Part shown: positions 17,411-26,560 of the stretch, piece by piece | Numbering within the stretch: the first letter of the stretch is position 1 | Layout of the letters: the number at the start of each line of letters is the position of its first letter | Assembly (NCBI GenBank): GCA_910577935.1 | Contig: CAJTOT010000007.1 | Location: forward strand, 44,115 to 108,114 | Direction of reading: 5' to 3' | DNA: 64,000 nucleotides | DNA from: an uncultured Hungatella sp. | Lineage (GTDB): Bacteria > Bacillota > Clostridia > Lachnospirales > Lachnospiraceae | Translations under genes and position numbers: made by a program | Notes under the pieces: model-generated | Databases searched by the model: none | What the model saw: the letters and a program-made list of their open reading frames with translations, nothing else | Told to the model about the DNA's origin: nothing

Positions 17411-18450
17411 TGGTCAGGAAAAAACCGCCGGATAACCGAGATATATCCCTGGACTTTATACGGGTGGTGTCCATGATTTTTGTCATAGGGGCGCACACGT
17501 CTCCCAAGCCTATGGCCAGAAGCCCTCTGTTTACAGCTGCTTTTCTCATGATCCTTCTGACTTGCAACAGCAATTTTTATATGCTCAGCGGAGAGCTGAA
17601 TCTTTCTAAAAGGTTTGAGACGGCCGGGGATTACAGGCGGTATTTTGTGGGAAAGGCCGTCTCTCTTCTCTTTCCGTATCTGTTGGTGACGGCCATGCTG
17701 ACCGTGTGGAATATGGCGGTGTCCGGGGGGGAAATCACGTTGTCCTCCTATGTAAAGCATCTTTATCTGGATATTATGGCGGAGAATAATAAAATTCATC
17801 TCTGGTTTATGTATCCTCTTGTGGGGATGCTTCTGTCAGCCCCGTTTTTATCAAGGATGGTTAACGCCATAAGCGATACGGAGCTTCACATTATGTTCGT
17901 CATAGGAATCCTGTGGGGGATCGTCAGCATTTATTTCACTGCGGACTGGGATGTAGGCTTTGCCTACAGTGACTGGCTGTGGGACGGCTGGTCCCTCACC
18001 TTCTTTGCGGGGTATTACAGCAGAAGAGTGATAAAAGAAGAAAACAAAGCCGTGTGGTACGGTCTCGGCCTCATATGCTTTGTCATAAATCTTTTGGGGA
18101 CACGTCTGATTCCTCAGCACAATAAGCACTGGACAGATCTGGCGCCGGCATTTTTGATTTTTTCTATGGCGGCCTATACATTTTTAAAGAACGAGATACC
18201 GATTAAGGGAGAGCTGCCGCGTAGAGTCATCTTCTTTTTGGCAAGCCATTCCTTTACCGTATATCTGGTTCATTACAATGTTATATCTTCCGTTACTGTC
18301 AAAATCTTAAGGCCTGTGAAACCGGCTGTCTGCTTTTTCCTCAGCGCCGCAGTCACTTTTGCAGTGTCTCTGCTTATCGCCGTGGTGCTGGACGGGTGTG
18401 TGATTCACCCGGTTCAGAGATATTTGAAAAACAGAATTTATCAAAAGTAA
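17410..18450 (+). CDS. Membrane acyltransferase, acyltransferase-3 family
   Basis: 346-residue polytopic membrane protein with about ten hydrophobic segments. The N-terminus carries the family feature LDFIRVVSMIFVIGAHT, including the conserved R and H of the acyltransferase-3 (OafA/WecH-like) group. These enzymes transfer acyl groups from CoA to sugars or other extracytoplasmic acceptors. ATG 17410 shares a base with the stop of the kinase-like gene, suggesting translational coupling; TTG 17407 is an alternative. The substrate cannot be inferred; cell-surface polysaccharide modification is likely. Confidence 0.85.
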   Translation: MVRKKPPDNRDISLDFIRVVSMIFVIGAHTSPKPMARSPLFTAAFLMILLTCNSNFYMLSGELNLSKRFETAGDYRRYFVGKAVSLLFPYLLVTAMLTVWNMAVSGGEITLSSYVKHLYLDIMAENNKIHLWFMYPLVGMLLSAPFLSRMVNAISDTELHIMFVIGILWGIVSIYFTADWDVGFAYSDWLWDGWSLTFFAGYYSRRVIKEENKAVWYGLGLICFVINLLGTRLIPQHNKHWTDLAPAFLIFSMAAYTFLKNEIPIKGELPRRVIFFLASHSFTVYLVHYNVISSVTVKILRPVKPAVCFFLSAAVTFAVSLLIAVVLDGCVIHPVQRYLKNRIYQK

Positions 18451-18506
18451 AAGAGGCGCCGCGGGAATTCAGAGTTTCAGTCTGTGATCTCGCGGCGCTC
18501 TTTTTC
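18451..18506. terminator. Strong bidirectional terminator
   Basis: AAGAGGCGCCGCG and CGCGGCGCTC form a GC-rich stem, followed by TTTTTCGTTCTTT on the plus strand and preceded by AAAAG for the minus strand. It separates the acyltransferase gene from the convergent membrane protein gene. Confidence 0.75.
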
Positions 18507-18567
18507 GTTCTTTCCCGGCCATGTATCGCTCTGTATTGGAGCCGGGGTATCCTTTTATCCTCTGCAG

Positions 18568-19146
18568 CTACAGCATTTCCATATAGGCCAGCACTTTGTC
18601 CAGGAACTCCAGCCCGTAGTGGACAGCCACAGCCAGAATCGCCAGGGTGATGAGCAGGAATATAAATTTGTAGAGAATGTAGGCCCTGGCAAATCCCTTT
18701 TTGGCCCCCGCGGACTTGCTGAAGGCCAGGATGATCAGATAGAACCACCCGATAACGGGAATGTTCATGCACATCAGTGTGACAAACCAGCTGCCTGCGG
18801 ACACGGGGGTCAGAGACTCATCTGTCCTGGAGGTCCTGGATTTTTGCCGCCGCCCGGGACGTCCGGGGCGATCGGAATGTTCGGGACGTTCGGAACGTCC
18901 GGAGGCAGAGGCGTCGGGGGAGGGCTTGTCATCAGGGGAACCTCCGTCGGAGAGGCGGCTGCCGGAGAGGGCTTTCCCGGAACAGATGCCGGGAGCACTG
19001 CCGCCGGAATCTCCGGCGGGCAAAGAACTTCCCGTGGAAGTCCCCGGCTCAGGCTCCCTTAATGCCGGACGGATATTTGGTCTGTCCATGCGGGGGTCCA
19101 AAACATCAGGCTGTGATTCTTGTGATAGCATTCTGTCCATAGTCAT
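18568..19146 (-). CDS. Small membrane protein coupled to penicillin-binding protein, unknown function
   Basis: 192 residues. The first 115 or so are disordered and rich in Ser, Gly, Pro, Asp and Arg; the C-terminus holds two hydrophobic segments (about 118-140, WFVTLMCMNIPVIGWFYLIIL, and 157-178, YILYKFIFLLITLAILAVAV). Its ATG overlaps the stop of the class A penicillin-binding protein by 4 bp, so it is translationally coupled to it and probably acts in the same envelope process. I do not recognise a characterised family. No catalytic motif is visible. Confidence 0.7.
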   Translation of the reverse strand: MTMDRMLSQESQPDVLDPRMDRPNIRPALREPEPGTSTGSSLPAGDSGGSAPGICSGKALSGSRLSDGGSPDDKPSPDASASGRSERPEHSDRPGRPGRRQKSRTSRTDESLTPVSAGSWFVTLMCMNIPVIGWFYLIILAFSKSAGAKKGFARAYILYKFIFLLITLAILAVAVHYGLEFLDKVLAYMEML

Positions 19147-22100
19147 CTCACCCCCGGTCCTTTCCCTGACCCGTCGGTCCAGTAATACTGTTCTCTCTGA
19201 AAGAGCTGATAAAGTTCCTGCATATCTTTAGCTTTCTGCTGGGCCTGATAGACCTCCAGCTGGCTCTTGGTGGGAAGCGATTTGATCCGTTCGATGGCGG
19301 CTTCCAGCCGGGCCCTGTAGCCGGACGGGTCAGTGTAGCCGTAGAGATCCTCCAGCTTTTCGATGGCAGTGTTGATCAGCGGGTTGGCCTCGGCGGCGGA
19401 GCGGTACTGCACCGCCTCCACCATCTGGAGAGCCGTCTCAAATGCCTGGATTCGGATCCGGGTCTCTTCCTCCTTGCGCCGGAGCTCCGCCTCCTGGTCG
19501 GCTCTGCGCCTGGCCTGCTCCCTCTCAAGCTCCTGCTGTCCGTCGTAGACACGGATGGAGTCTGCCATGGTGTCCATGATCAGGGAAAATTCCAGCCATC
19601 TGGTCTCGGTCCTGTCATACAGTTCTTTTCTTTTTTCTCCGTCTTCCAGCTGATTCAGTTTTTCGGATATAGTCTGGTGCGCCTGGCGGATCTCAGTAAC
19701 GTCCTCCACAGAGTCGATGGTGGTATCCTCGAAAGCAGTGATAAGGCGTTCCAGCTCCTCCGTAAGACGCTGCTGAGTCTTCTCGGTGATGTTCAGCTGG
19801 GCGCGGATCTGGGAGCTGGTGCTGAAATAGTCCACCAGGTTGGTGCCGGCCGTGTATTCCGGTTCTATGTAGAGCCCGTCTGCCAGGTATATGACGGAAG
19901 GAGCCGGCAAAACCATCGGTTTTTGGGGAATCTCCTGGGCGGGAGGCTGTGGTTCCCCGCCTTCCGGAGGGGTCTCTCCGGGGCTTTCCGGATCCTCCGG
20001 ATTGTTCTCGCCGGATTCGCCGCTTTCGGCGGGCTGAGTTTCGTATCCGGGGCCGATGGGAGTGGTTTGAACCCCCGGGCCTCCTGTGTTTCCCTGAGCC
20101 GGTCCGGCCCCCGGCCCTACCCCTGGTCCCACCTCGGAGGGAGGTGTGGCGCCGGGGCCTGATTCTGTGCCGGAAGAATTGGTCCACGGCTCTACGCCCG
20201 GCCCGCCGGAGGTGTGGGCGCTGTAGACGACGTCGTCTTCAGAATCCCGGATATTTGTTCTGTAGACATACCGGCTCTCAGGGACGGAGGCCGCTTTGAA
20301 CAAAGGCTCCGCCGCCGCCACGTCCGGAGCTGCCACCACGGTGCCCATAAGCTGCCGTGCCTCCGCATCTTCCCGGGAGATGGAGGTCAGGGACGGATGA
20401 AGCCGCTCGCCGGTGACGGAGTTGTATGTATCTTTCACCACGGTCTCGGGCCGCTCCCAGTCCCAGGGCTCCAGTCCCTCGTGGAGCTGGTTCATCACGT
20501 TCTTCCAGATGACGCCTGCGTAGGTGCTGCCATAGACTCCGGGCATCGCCCTGGGGGTGTCGTAGCCTACCCACACGGCGGCGGTGTAGTACCGGGTGTA
20601 GCCGCAGAACCAGGTGTCCTTACTGCTGTTGGTGGTTCCCGTCTTACCTGCGGCAGGCATGCCGCCGCTGAGTCCCAGGCCCCTTCCCGTTCCGTAGGAA
20701 GCAGTAAAGGTGCCCTTGAGAACGTCTGTCAGCATGAAGGCAGTGTCGCTTCCGTATACCTGTTTGGTGACAGAAGAAATCCGGGAGGTGAGGATGCCGT
20801 CGTGCTCATGTTCAATTTTCACGATGCAGGTGCGGTCATTGTAAAGTCCGCTGTTGGCCAGAGTGCTGAACCCCTTCGCCATGTCCACCACCCGGACTCC
20901 GTTGGTGAATCCGCCGATACTTAAGGAGGCCACCCCGTTGTCCACATAGGTCAGCCGCTGAAACTGCATGTTGTCCAGATAACTTAGTCCCGTGTCGATG
21001 CCGATATCCTCCAGCACCTGCCAGGCCACGGTGTTCAGGCTGCGGTTGAGGGCTTCGCGGACGGTGACAGGTCCGTGGTAGCGGCCGCCGCTGTTGGAAG
21101 GGCCGTCCTCCCACTTGTGGTCGTCTATGACGCGGGAAGGATAGTACTCCCCGGTATCAAAAGCAGGGCCGTAGTCGATGAGGGGCTTGATGGTGCTCCC
21201 CGGCTGGCGGGCGCTTAAGTAACCGCGGTTAAACTGGTCTTCCGTCCCCCGGCCTCCCACAATAGCCACCACATAGTTGGTCTGGTTATCCACGATCACG
21301 GCGGCTCCCTGGAGGGCATATTTGCCGTTTTCCTGCAACTCCGTAAATGGGGAGAGGACTCCGTCTAAGTGGGCCTGGAGCATCTCCTGGATATTCTGAT
21401 CCAGAGAGGTGTAGATCTGATAGCCGCCGTTGCGGATAGAGTCGTTTTTTTCATTGTAGACAGTGGTGTACTGCTCCATGTACTGGTCGTAATCCTGCTT
21501 GTCGGAAAACGTGTAGCGAAAAGGGAATTCTTCCTGCTTCATCAGCTCCAAAGAGGCGCAGTGGACGGCATAGCTGGTGAGATAACTGTCGTCGGTTCCC
21601 TCCTGTTGTTCCTGGATAATGCGCAGGGGCTGGGAGATGGCCTTGGTGTACTCCTCCTCGGACAGCATGTCCACTTCCATCATGCTCTTCAATACCTCGT
21701 TCCGCTTCTTCAAAGAAGCCTCCGGGTGGGTGATAGGGTCGTAGGCGGAAGGGCTGTTGCTGATGCCCACCAGAACGGCGGCCTCGTAGACTTCCAAATC
21801 GGAAGCATTTTTTCCGAAATAGTAACGGCTGGCGGCCTGAACTCCATAGCACTGGTGGCCGTAAAAGTTGGTGTTGCAGTAAAATTCCATGATGTCGGCC
21901 TTGGAGTAAGTTTTTTCAATCTCAGGCGCCAGAAGAATCTCCGCCATCTTCCGGGTAAATGTCTGCTCCTGGGTCAGGTAAGTGTTCTTGATGATCTGCT
22001 GGGTGATGGTGCTTCCGCCCTGGGTGATCGCGCCCCGGTGCTTGACAAGAGCCAGCCCGGCGCGGATGGTGGCGATCCAGTCTACCCCGCTGTGGCTTTT

Positions 22101-22466
22101 AAAACGGCGGTCCTCCTGGGCGATGTAGGCATTCTGAAGGTTCAGGCTGATATCGGAAATATCCACATATTCATAGTGGCCGGCATTGATAATGCCGATG
22201 CGGCTGCCGTCCTTGTCAAAAATCTCCGTATCCGAGAGCATACTGAAATCGTCCCGCTTCATCTGGGCGAGGGTGTCATAGGCCACCTCCCGTCCTTCTT
22301 CTACCATAGGCTTTACTTTAATAAAAATGATGACGCCTGCCGCCAGACACACGATTAAGAACACGGTCACAATCTGGAGCGCAGCCTGGAGTATCCACCC
22401 GATGGCGCCCATGATGCTGAACACGGTGCCAAACAGTATGCGGACGAATTTTTTAACAAAATTCAT
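19143..22466 (-). CDS. Class A penicillin-binding protein (PBP1) with long C-terminal coiled coil
   Basis: 1107-residue bifunctional peptidoglycan synthase. A membrane anchor is at about 20-50. The GT51 glycosyltransferase domain has EDRRFKSHSGVDW and QGGSTITQQIIKN. The transpeptidase domain has the SxxK motif (GSTIKP), SLN, and KTGTT. After the enzyme domains come a Gly/Pro-rich linker (roughly 780-870) and a 220-residue highly charged coiled coil, which is longer than in standard PBP1 and may recruit partners. It polymerises and cross-links glycan strands outside the membrane. A 4-bp overlap links it to the downstream membrane protein gene. Confidence 0.95.
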   Translation of the reverse strand: MNFVKKFVRILFGTVFSIMGAIGWILQAALQIVTVFLIVCLAAGVIIFIKVKPMVEEGREVAYDTLAQMKRDDFSMLSDTEIFDKDGSRIGIINAGHYEYVDISDISLNLQNAYIAQEDRRFKSHSGVDWIATIRAGLALVKHRGAITQGGSTITQQIIKNTYLTQEQTFTRKMAEILLAPEIEKTYSKADIMEFYCNTNFYGHQCYGVQAASRYYFGKNASDLEVYEAAVLVGISNSPSAYDPITHPEASLKKRNEVLKSMMEVDMLSEEEYTKAISQPLRIIQEQQEGTDDSYLTSYAVHCASLELMKQEEFPFRYTFSDKQDYDQYMEQYTTVYNEKNDSIRNGGYQIYTSLDQNIQEMLQAHLDGVLSPFTELQENGKYALQGAAVIVDNQTNYVVAIVGGRGTEDQFNRGYLSARQPGSTIKPLIDYGPAFDTGEYYPSRVIDDHKWEDGPSNSGGRYHGPVTVREALNRSLNTVAWQVLEDIGIDTGLSYLDNMQFQRLTYVDNGVASLSIGGFTNGVRVVDMAKGFSTLANSGLYNDRTCIVKIEHEHDGILTSRISSVTKQVYGSDTAFMLTDVLKGTFTASYGTGRGLGLSGGMPAAGKTGTTNSSKDTWFCGYTRYYTAAVWVGYDTPRAMPGVYGSTYAGVIWKNVMNQLHEGLEPWDWERPETVVKDTYNSVTGERLHPSLTSISREDAEARQLMGTVVAAPDVAAAEPLFKAASVPESRYVYRTNIRDSEDDVVYSAHTSGGPGVEPWTNSSGTESGPGATPPSEVGPGVGPGAGPAQGNTGGPGVQTTPIGPGYETQPAESGESGENNPEDPESPGETPPEGGEPQPPAQEIPQKPMVLPAPSVIYLADGLYIEPEYTAGTNLVDYFSTSSQIRAQLNITEKTQQRLTEELERLITAFEDTTIDSVEDVTEIRQAHQTISEKLNQLEDGEKRKELYDRTETRWLEFSLIMDTMADSIRVYDGQQELEREQARRRADQEAELRRKEEETRIRIQAFETALQMVEAVQYRSAAEANPLINTAIEKLEDLYGYTDPSGYRARLEAAIERIKSLPTKSQLEVYQAQQKAKDMQELYQLFQREQYYWTDGSGKGPGVR

Positions 22467-22616
22467 GGCATAAAGTCCTTTCTGAAATATTCGTGATTAT
22501 CTGATTTCTATTATAAAACAAAATCAGAAAAAATGGCATAAAAATTCAGAAATTTTATTGAATCATTTGCCCAAATGCTTTAAGATGGTAGTGTGGTTAA
22601 AAGGAGGCACGATATT

Positions 22617-23303
22617 ATGCAGTATAGAATAATCGGAGACACCATGCCGGCGGTGGAAGTGATGTTTCAGGCGCCGGGGGAGGGGATGTACACCCAGTCC
22701 GGCGGCATGGCGTGGATGACGGAGGGAGTGGAGATGTCCACCAACACCAAGGGCGGTCTGATGAAGGGGCTGGGGCGTATGTTCGCGGGAGAATCCCTGT
22801 TCATGGCCACCTACCGGGCCCAGAGAACAGGGGCTATGATTGCCTTCGCATCCACGGTGGCGGGGAGGATTCTGCCGGTGGATGTGGGAGCAAACGGAGG
22901 GCTGATCTGCCAGAAGGGCGCCTTCCTGTGCGCCCAGGAAAGCGTTAATCTGGATATCACCTTCACGAAAAAATTTTCGGCGGGATTGTTCGGCGGAGAG
23001 GGCTTTATCCTCCAGGATATCAGCGGCCGGGGGATGGCTTTTCTGGAGGTGGACGGAGACATGGTGGAGAAGAACCTGGCTCCCGGCGAAGTGCTTAAAG
23101 TGGATACGGGCAATGTGGTGGCGTTCGAGAGAAGCGTCGGCTATGAGATTGAGACCGTAAAAGGGCTGGGAAATATCTTTTTCGGCGGAGAGGGATTGTT
23201 CCTGACAAAACTTACCGGGCCCGGAAGAGTCATCCTCCAGACCCAGAACATAGCCGAATTTGCGGGAAGAGTCGCCCGGTTCATCCCAACCAGCGGAAAG
23301 TAA
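22617..23303 (+). CDS. AIM24/TIGR00266 family protein
   Basis: 228-residue soluble protein with repeated Gly-rich beta turns (GGMAWMTEGVEMSTNTKGG, GGEGFILQDISGRG, GGEGLFLTKLTGPG) typical of the AIM24/TIGR00266 family, a beta-sandwich fold related to tubby-like proteins. The function in bacteria is not established. AAGGAGG places the start at ATG 22617 rather than the in-frame 22593. Divergent from the penicillin-binding protein gene across a 150-bp AT-rich region. Confidence 0.88.
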   Translation: MQYRIIGDTMPAVEVMFQAPGEGMYTQSGGMAWMTEGVEMSTNTKGGLMKGLGRMFAGESLFMATYRAQRTGAMIAFASTVAGRILPVDVGANGGLICQKGAFLCAQESVNLDITFTKKFSAGLFGGEGFILQDISGRGMAFLEVDGDMVEKNLAPGEVLKVDTGNVVAFERSVGYEIETVKGLGNIFFGGEGLFLTKLTGPGRVILQTQNIAEFAGRVARFIPTSGK

Positions 23304-23379
23304 ACCTCCATGTGCCCGGATGAGGACGCGCCGCCGCCTGTGAAAGTCCGGCGGGCGCATTAGGCATACCTGAATTGAT

Positions 23380-23404
23380 GCCGCCTATTGGGCGGCGGGA
23401 CTTT
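23380..23404 (+). terminator. Short hairpin, possible terminator
   Basis: GCCGCC and GGCGGC around TATTG, shortly followed by CTTTT, between the AIM24 and fructokinase genes. The stem is only six base pairs. Confidence 0.4.
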
Positions 23405-23449
23405 TAGAGTAAAAAGTATTGAAAATAAATAAAAGAGGGGAACGATATT

Positions 23450-24406
23450 ATGAAGCGATTGCTGGCAATCGGGGAGGCATTGATTGATTTTATTCCGGAG
23501 GAGACCGGGAAGGAACTGAAAAACGTGCGCGGCTTTCAGCCCGCGGTGGGCGGGGCTCCGGCTAACGTGTGCGGAGCGTTTGTTAAACTGGGCGGGGAAG
23601 CTGCCATGATCACCCAGCTGGGGGCTGATCCCTTTGGAGACAAGATCGCGGATGAGTTTGCCGCCTGCGGAATCATGGGGGATTATGTGAAGAGAACGGC
23701 GGAGGCCAACACTTCTCTGGCCTTTGTGGCCCTGAAAAACGACGGCAACAGGGAATTTTCATTTTACAGGAAACCGGGGGCGGACATGCTTCTGAGACCG
23801 GAGGATGTGAAAGAAGAGTGGTTTGAGGATGTGTTTGCTCTCCACTTCTGTTCCGTGTCCCTGGGGGATTTTCCCATGAAAGAAGCTCACAGGAAAGCTA
23901 TCCAGTACGCTGTGGAGAAAGGGGCGATTATCAGCTTTGACCCCAACCTCCGCCTGCAGCTGTGGGAGGACCCGGAGAAGCTGCGGCAGGCCATACTGGA
24001 GTTTGCCCCCCTGTCCCATGTGCTGAAGATCTCCGACGAGGAGCTGGAATTTATCACAGGCTGCAGTACTATAGAAGAAGCGCTTCCGAAGCTGCTTGCC
24101 GGCAATACCCGGATGGTGATCTACACCAAAGGCTCCCAGGGGGCGGAATGCTATACGGCCCATGGAAAAGCCTTTGCCGCCAGCCAGAAGGTGAAGGCGG
24201 TGGATACCACAGGCGCCGGGGACGGGTTTATCGGCTCCTTCCTGTACAGGCTGGCCGCCGCCGGAGTGACGGCGGAGAGCCTGGCGGAGGTTACGCCGGA
24301 GCAGATGGAGTCACACCTGAAATTCGCCAACAAGTTCTGCGGGATCAGCGTGACTAAGCGCGGGGCCATTGCCTCCTATCCCACCATGGAGGAGATGGGG
24401 GAATAG
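23450..24406 (+). CDS. scrK: Fructokinase, PfkB family
   Basis: 318-residue ribokinase/PfkB-type sugar kinase, most like fructokinases (fructose to fructose 6-phosphate). Features are the N-terminal GEALIDFIP, the substrate-binding GGAPANV and GADPFGD, the SFDPNLR motif, and the catalytic anion hole/base motif DTTGAGDGFIGS. A good GAGGGG ribosome-binding site precedes ATG 23450. It is followed by a clear terminator at 24455-24499. Other hexoses are possible substrates; no sucrose hydrolase or transporter gene adjoins it, so the gene symbol is tentative. Confidence 0.88.
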   Translation: MKRLLAIGEALIDFIPEETGKELKNVRGFQPAVGGAPANVCGAFVKLGGEAAMITQLGADPFGDKIADEFAACGIMGDYVKRTAEANTSLAFVALKNDGNREFSFYRKPGADMLLRPEDVKEEWFEDVFALHFCSVSLGDFPMKEAHRKAIQYAVEKGAIISFDPNLRLQLWEDPEKLRQAILEFAPLSHVLKISDEELEFITGCSTIEEALPKLLAGNTRMVIYTKGSQGAECYTAHGKAFAASQKVKAVDTTGAGDGFIGSFLYRLAAAGVTAESLAEVTPEQMESHLKFANKFCGISVTKRGAIASYPTMEEMGE

Positions 24407-24454
24407 TATTCTGTGTCCTGAAAAAGAGAACATAGCTGTGTTTTGTAAAATAAA

Positions 24455-24499
24455 CTGCTCCATGGCTGACGGGTAAGATGTCAGCCATGGGGCAGTTTT
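24455..24499 (+). terminator. Rho-independent terminator of fructokinase
   Basis: CTGCTCCATGGCTGAC at 24455-24470 pairs with GTCAGCCATGGGGCAG at 24480-24495 and is followed by TTTT. The downstream arm is then repeated in diverged form in the adjoining 37-bp tandem array. Confidence 0.75.
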
Positions 24500-24620
24500 C
24501 CGGTGGCGGGTAAGACGCCGGCTGTGGGTCAGTTTTCCGGTGGCGGGTAAGGCGCCGGCTGTGAGTCAGTTTTCCGGTGGCGGGTAAGGCGCCAGCTGTG
24601 GGTCAGTTTCCTGGTGGAGG
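24472..24620. repeat. 37-bp tandem repeat derived from terminator arm
   Basis: The motif CAGTTTTCCGGTGGCGGGTA recurs at 24493, 24530, 24567 and (diverged) 24604, an exact 37-bp period over about four units. Each unit keeps the downstream terminator arm in altered form (GCCGGCTGTGGGTCAGTTTT). It lies between convergent genes. Confidence 0.85.
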
Positions 24621-24623
24621 GCG

Positions 24624-25796
24624 TCAGGCTTCGACTACCTTCATGTACACGGCCAGCTCCAGTTCCAGGGCGATGGCCAGCCCTCGCTGATCCAGGGCGA
24701 ACCGGCAGTTGTGGTGGGGAGCGGTCTGATCGGCGGTGTCCGGGTCAGCCATCCCCACGTGGAAAAAGGAGCCGGGCTTCTCCAGGAGATAGTAGCTGAA
24801 ATCTTCGCCTCCCAGCCCGGGCTCCTCCTCCTTCCAGGTGCAGCCCATGGCCTCCACGGCGCTCCGGACCAGTTCCGTCTCCGCGTGGGTGTTGATGGTG
24901 GAGGGATAGCCCACTGTGGTACTTACCTGGCAGGCGCAGCCATAACCGGAACAGATTCCCTCGCAGACTTTTTTAAGCTGCTCAAAAAGAGTCAGGGTCA
25001 GATCGTTGTTGAAGGTTCTCAGGTTGCCGCCCAGAGTCACCTCCGAGGGGATAATGTTGGGATACTCGCCTCCCCGGATGTAGGATACGGTAAGCACGGC
25101 TTTTTCCAGGGGACTGGCCTTCTCCGCCAGAAGCTGATTGAGGGCAGAGGCCAAAATACATGCTACGGGCACGGGGTTGACGGCATTCTGAGGAGAGCTT
25201 CCGTGGCCGCCCTTGCCGTGAACCGTGACCTCATAGACCCCGATACACGCGGAGTCAGGCCCCTGGTTGGCCACCACCTCGCCCATGGGCATGTTGGCAG
25301 AGCAGTGGAGCCCGTAGATGGCGTCCACATCCGCCATGACCCCGTCCTCACACAGTCCCTTGGCGCCGCCGGGCAGTTTCTCCTCGGCGCACTGGAAAAT
25401 GAATTTGACTTTTCCCTTCACAAGTTCCCGGTGCTCCGCCAGCAGGGCGGCAAATGCCAGAAGTGTGGCTGTGTGGCTGTCGTGGCCGCAGGCGTGCATC
25501 ACTCCGGGAACCACCGACTGGTACTCCAGGCCGGTCTCCTCCTGCACAGGCAGGGCGTCGATGTCCGCCCGGAAGGCGATGACAGGCCCCGGGACGCCGC
25601 TGTCAAGGATTCCCACGACGCTGGTCCCGTGAATCCCCTCCTGGAGCTTGATGCCCAGAGCCGTGAGATGGTTTTTAATATAGGCGCTGGTCTCATGCTC
25701 TTCAAAAGACAGCTCAGGGTGGGCGTGGAGATGACGGAAATGGTTTAACTGAAGATCAAGGTAATCTTTTGTCAGGTCTTTGACTAGTTGTTTCAT
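24624..25796 (-). CDS. M20 family amidohydrolase
   Basis: 390-residue metal-dependent hydrolase of the M20D group (N-acyl amino acid amidohydrolase, hippurate hydrolase or IAA-amino acid hydrolase type). Metal ligands are visible in HACGHDSHTA, CAEE, and the late GGEDFSYYL. It cleaves an acyl group or amino acid from an N-acylated compound; exact substrate unknown. GGAGGATATC lies before ATG 25796. It is convergent with fructokinase and transcribed alone. Confidence 0.9.
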   Translation of the reverse strand: MKQLVKDLTKDYLDLQLNHFRHLHAHPELSFEEHETSAYIKNHLTALGIKLQEGIHGTSVVGILDSGVPGPVIAFRADIDALPVQEETGLEYQSVVPGVMHACGHDSHTATLLAFAALLAEHRELVKGKVKFIFQCAEEKLPGGAKGLCEDGVMADVDAIYGLHCSANMPMGEVVANQGPDSACIGVYEVTVHGKGGHGSSPQNAVNPVPVACILASALNQLLAEKASPLEKAVLTVSYIRGGEYPNIIPSEVTLGGNLRTFNNDLTLTLFEQLKKVCEGICSGYGCACQVSTTVGYPSTINTHAETELVRSAVEAMGCTWKEEEPGLGGEDFSYYLLEKPGSFFHVGMADPDTADQTAPHHNCRFALDQRGLAIALELELAVYMKVVEA

Positions 25797-26131
25797 AGTA
25801 GATATCCTCCTGGTGTATGTGAGTGGTTGTTTTAAAGCGGCCTGCGGAGAAGGAACGCGCAGAACTTTCGGAACTTCAGCTTATTGTATCATATTTCGCG
25901 GGTGTTCAAAAGACTTATTGTACTCAAACTTCCCACATTAAAAATGGGATTTGCACTTCGAAAAATCAATACTTTAACTCACAAAAGATAACCGCGCTTG
26001 AATTAGTGGTTGTAGAAAGCAGTGAGAATAGATATAATAATCTCAAGATTTCATGTGAAGGATACTCTGTTGCGGAGTTGTCATAGCCTGGCGGGAAAAG
26101 AACTTAAAATACAAGGAAAGGATACCCAATT
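25797..26131. other. AT-rich intergenic region, nothing recognised
   Basis: 335 bp between the divergent amidohydrolase and DUF4430 genes. It should hold both promoters, but I see no clear paired -35/-10, riboswitch fold or operator. An 87-codon open frame here (25823-26086) has unlikely composition and is not called. Confidence 0.4.
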
Positions 26132-26560
26132 ATGAAAAATACAGCATCAGGAAAAAGTAAAAATCTCTTTTTTTCTCTGGCAGCGGTGACTATTGTCATG
26201 ACAGCGCTTCTGCTGTGCTACTTCAAATTTCGTCCCCAGGCGGCAGAGGGGAGAAAGACCATCACCGTAGACGTGGTGTACGGAGATGGAACTATGGAGA
26301 ATTTTATGATAGATACGGATGAGGAGTATCTGGAGAAGGCATTTGAGGAAGCGGAGGGGCTGACTGTGGAGGGTTCAAGGACAATTCAGTTCGGACTGAT
26401 GATTGAGACTGTCAACGGCGTCACGGCAATCTATGATAAAGATCAGGCTTACTGGTCTGTGGAACTGGAAGGGCAGCCATGCAATTACGGGGTGAGCCAG
26501 CAGCCGATCCGGGATAAGGAATATTATCGTCTGGTATACACGGCTGCGAAGATGCCGTGA
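26132..26560 (+). CDS. DUF4430 domain membrane-anchored protein
   Basis: 142 residues: a single N-terminal membrane segment (about residues 10-32), then a DUF4430 domain, a small transcobalamin C-terminal-like beta fold. The block DKDQAYWSVELEGQPCNYGVSQQPIRDKEYYRLVY, written here as DKDQAYWSV and YYRLVYTA, is typical. DUF4430 proteins often accompany ECF-type vitamin transporters, and here the stop overlaps the start of an S-component gene by 4 bp. It is therefore probably an extracytoplasmic ligand-handling partner. Ligand unknown; a cobalamin-type cofactor is a guess from family links. Confidence 0.82.
   Translation: MKNTASGKSKNLFFSLAAVTIVMTALLLCYFKFRPQAAEGRKTITVDVVYGDGTMENFMIDTDEEYLEKAFEEAEGLTVEGSRTIQFGLMIETVNGVTAIYDKDQAYWSVELEGQPCNYGVSQQPIRDKEYYRLVYTAAKMP

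Noticed and set aside
21369..22358. 329-codon open frame on the plus strand
   Set aside because: Antisense to the well-supported penicillin-binding protein gene; no ribosome-binding site and no recognisable domain.
24472..24620. CRISPR array
   Set aside because: Repeats are contiguous with no spacers and derive from a terminator arm.
25823..26086. 87-codon open frame upstream of the DUF4430 gene
   Set aside because: No ribosome-binding site, unlikely composition, and it covers the region that must hold divergent promoters.
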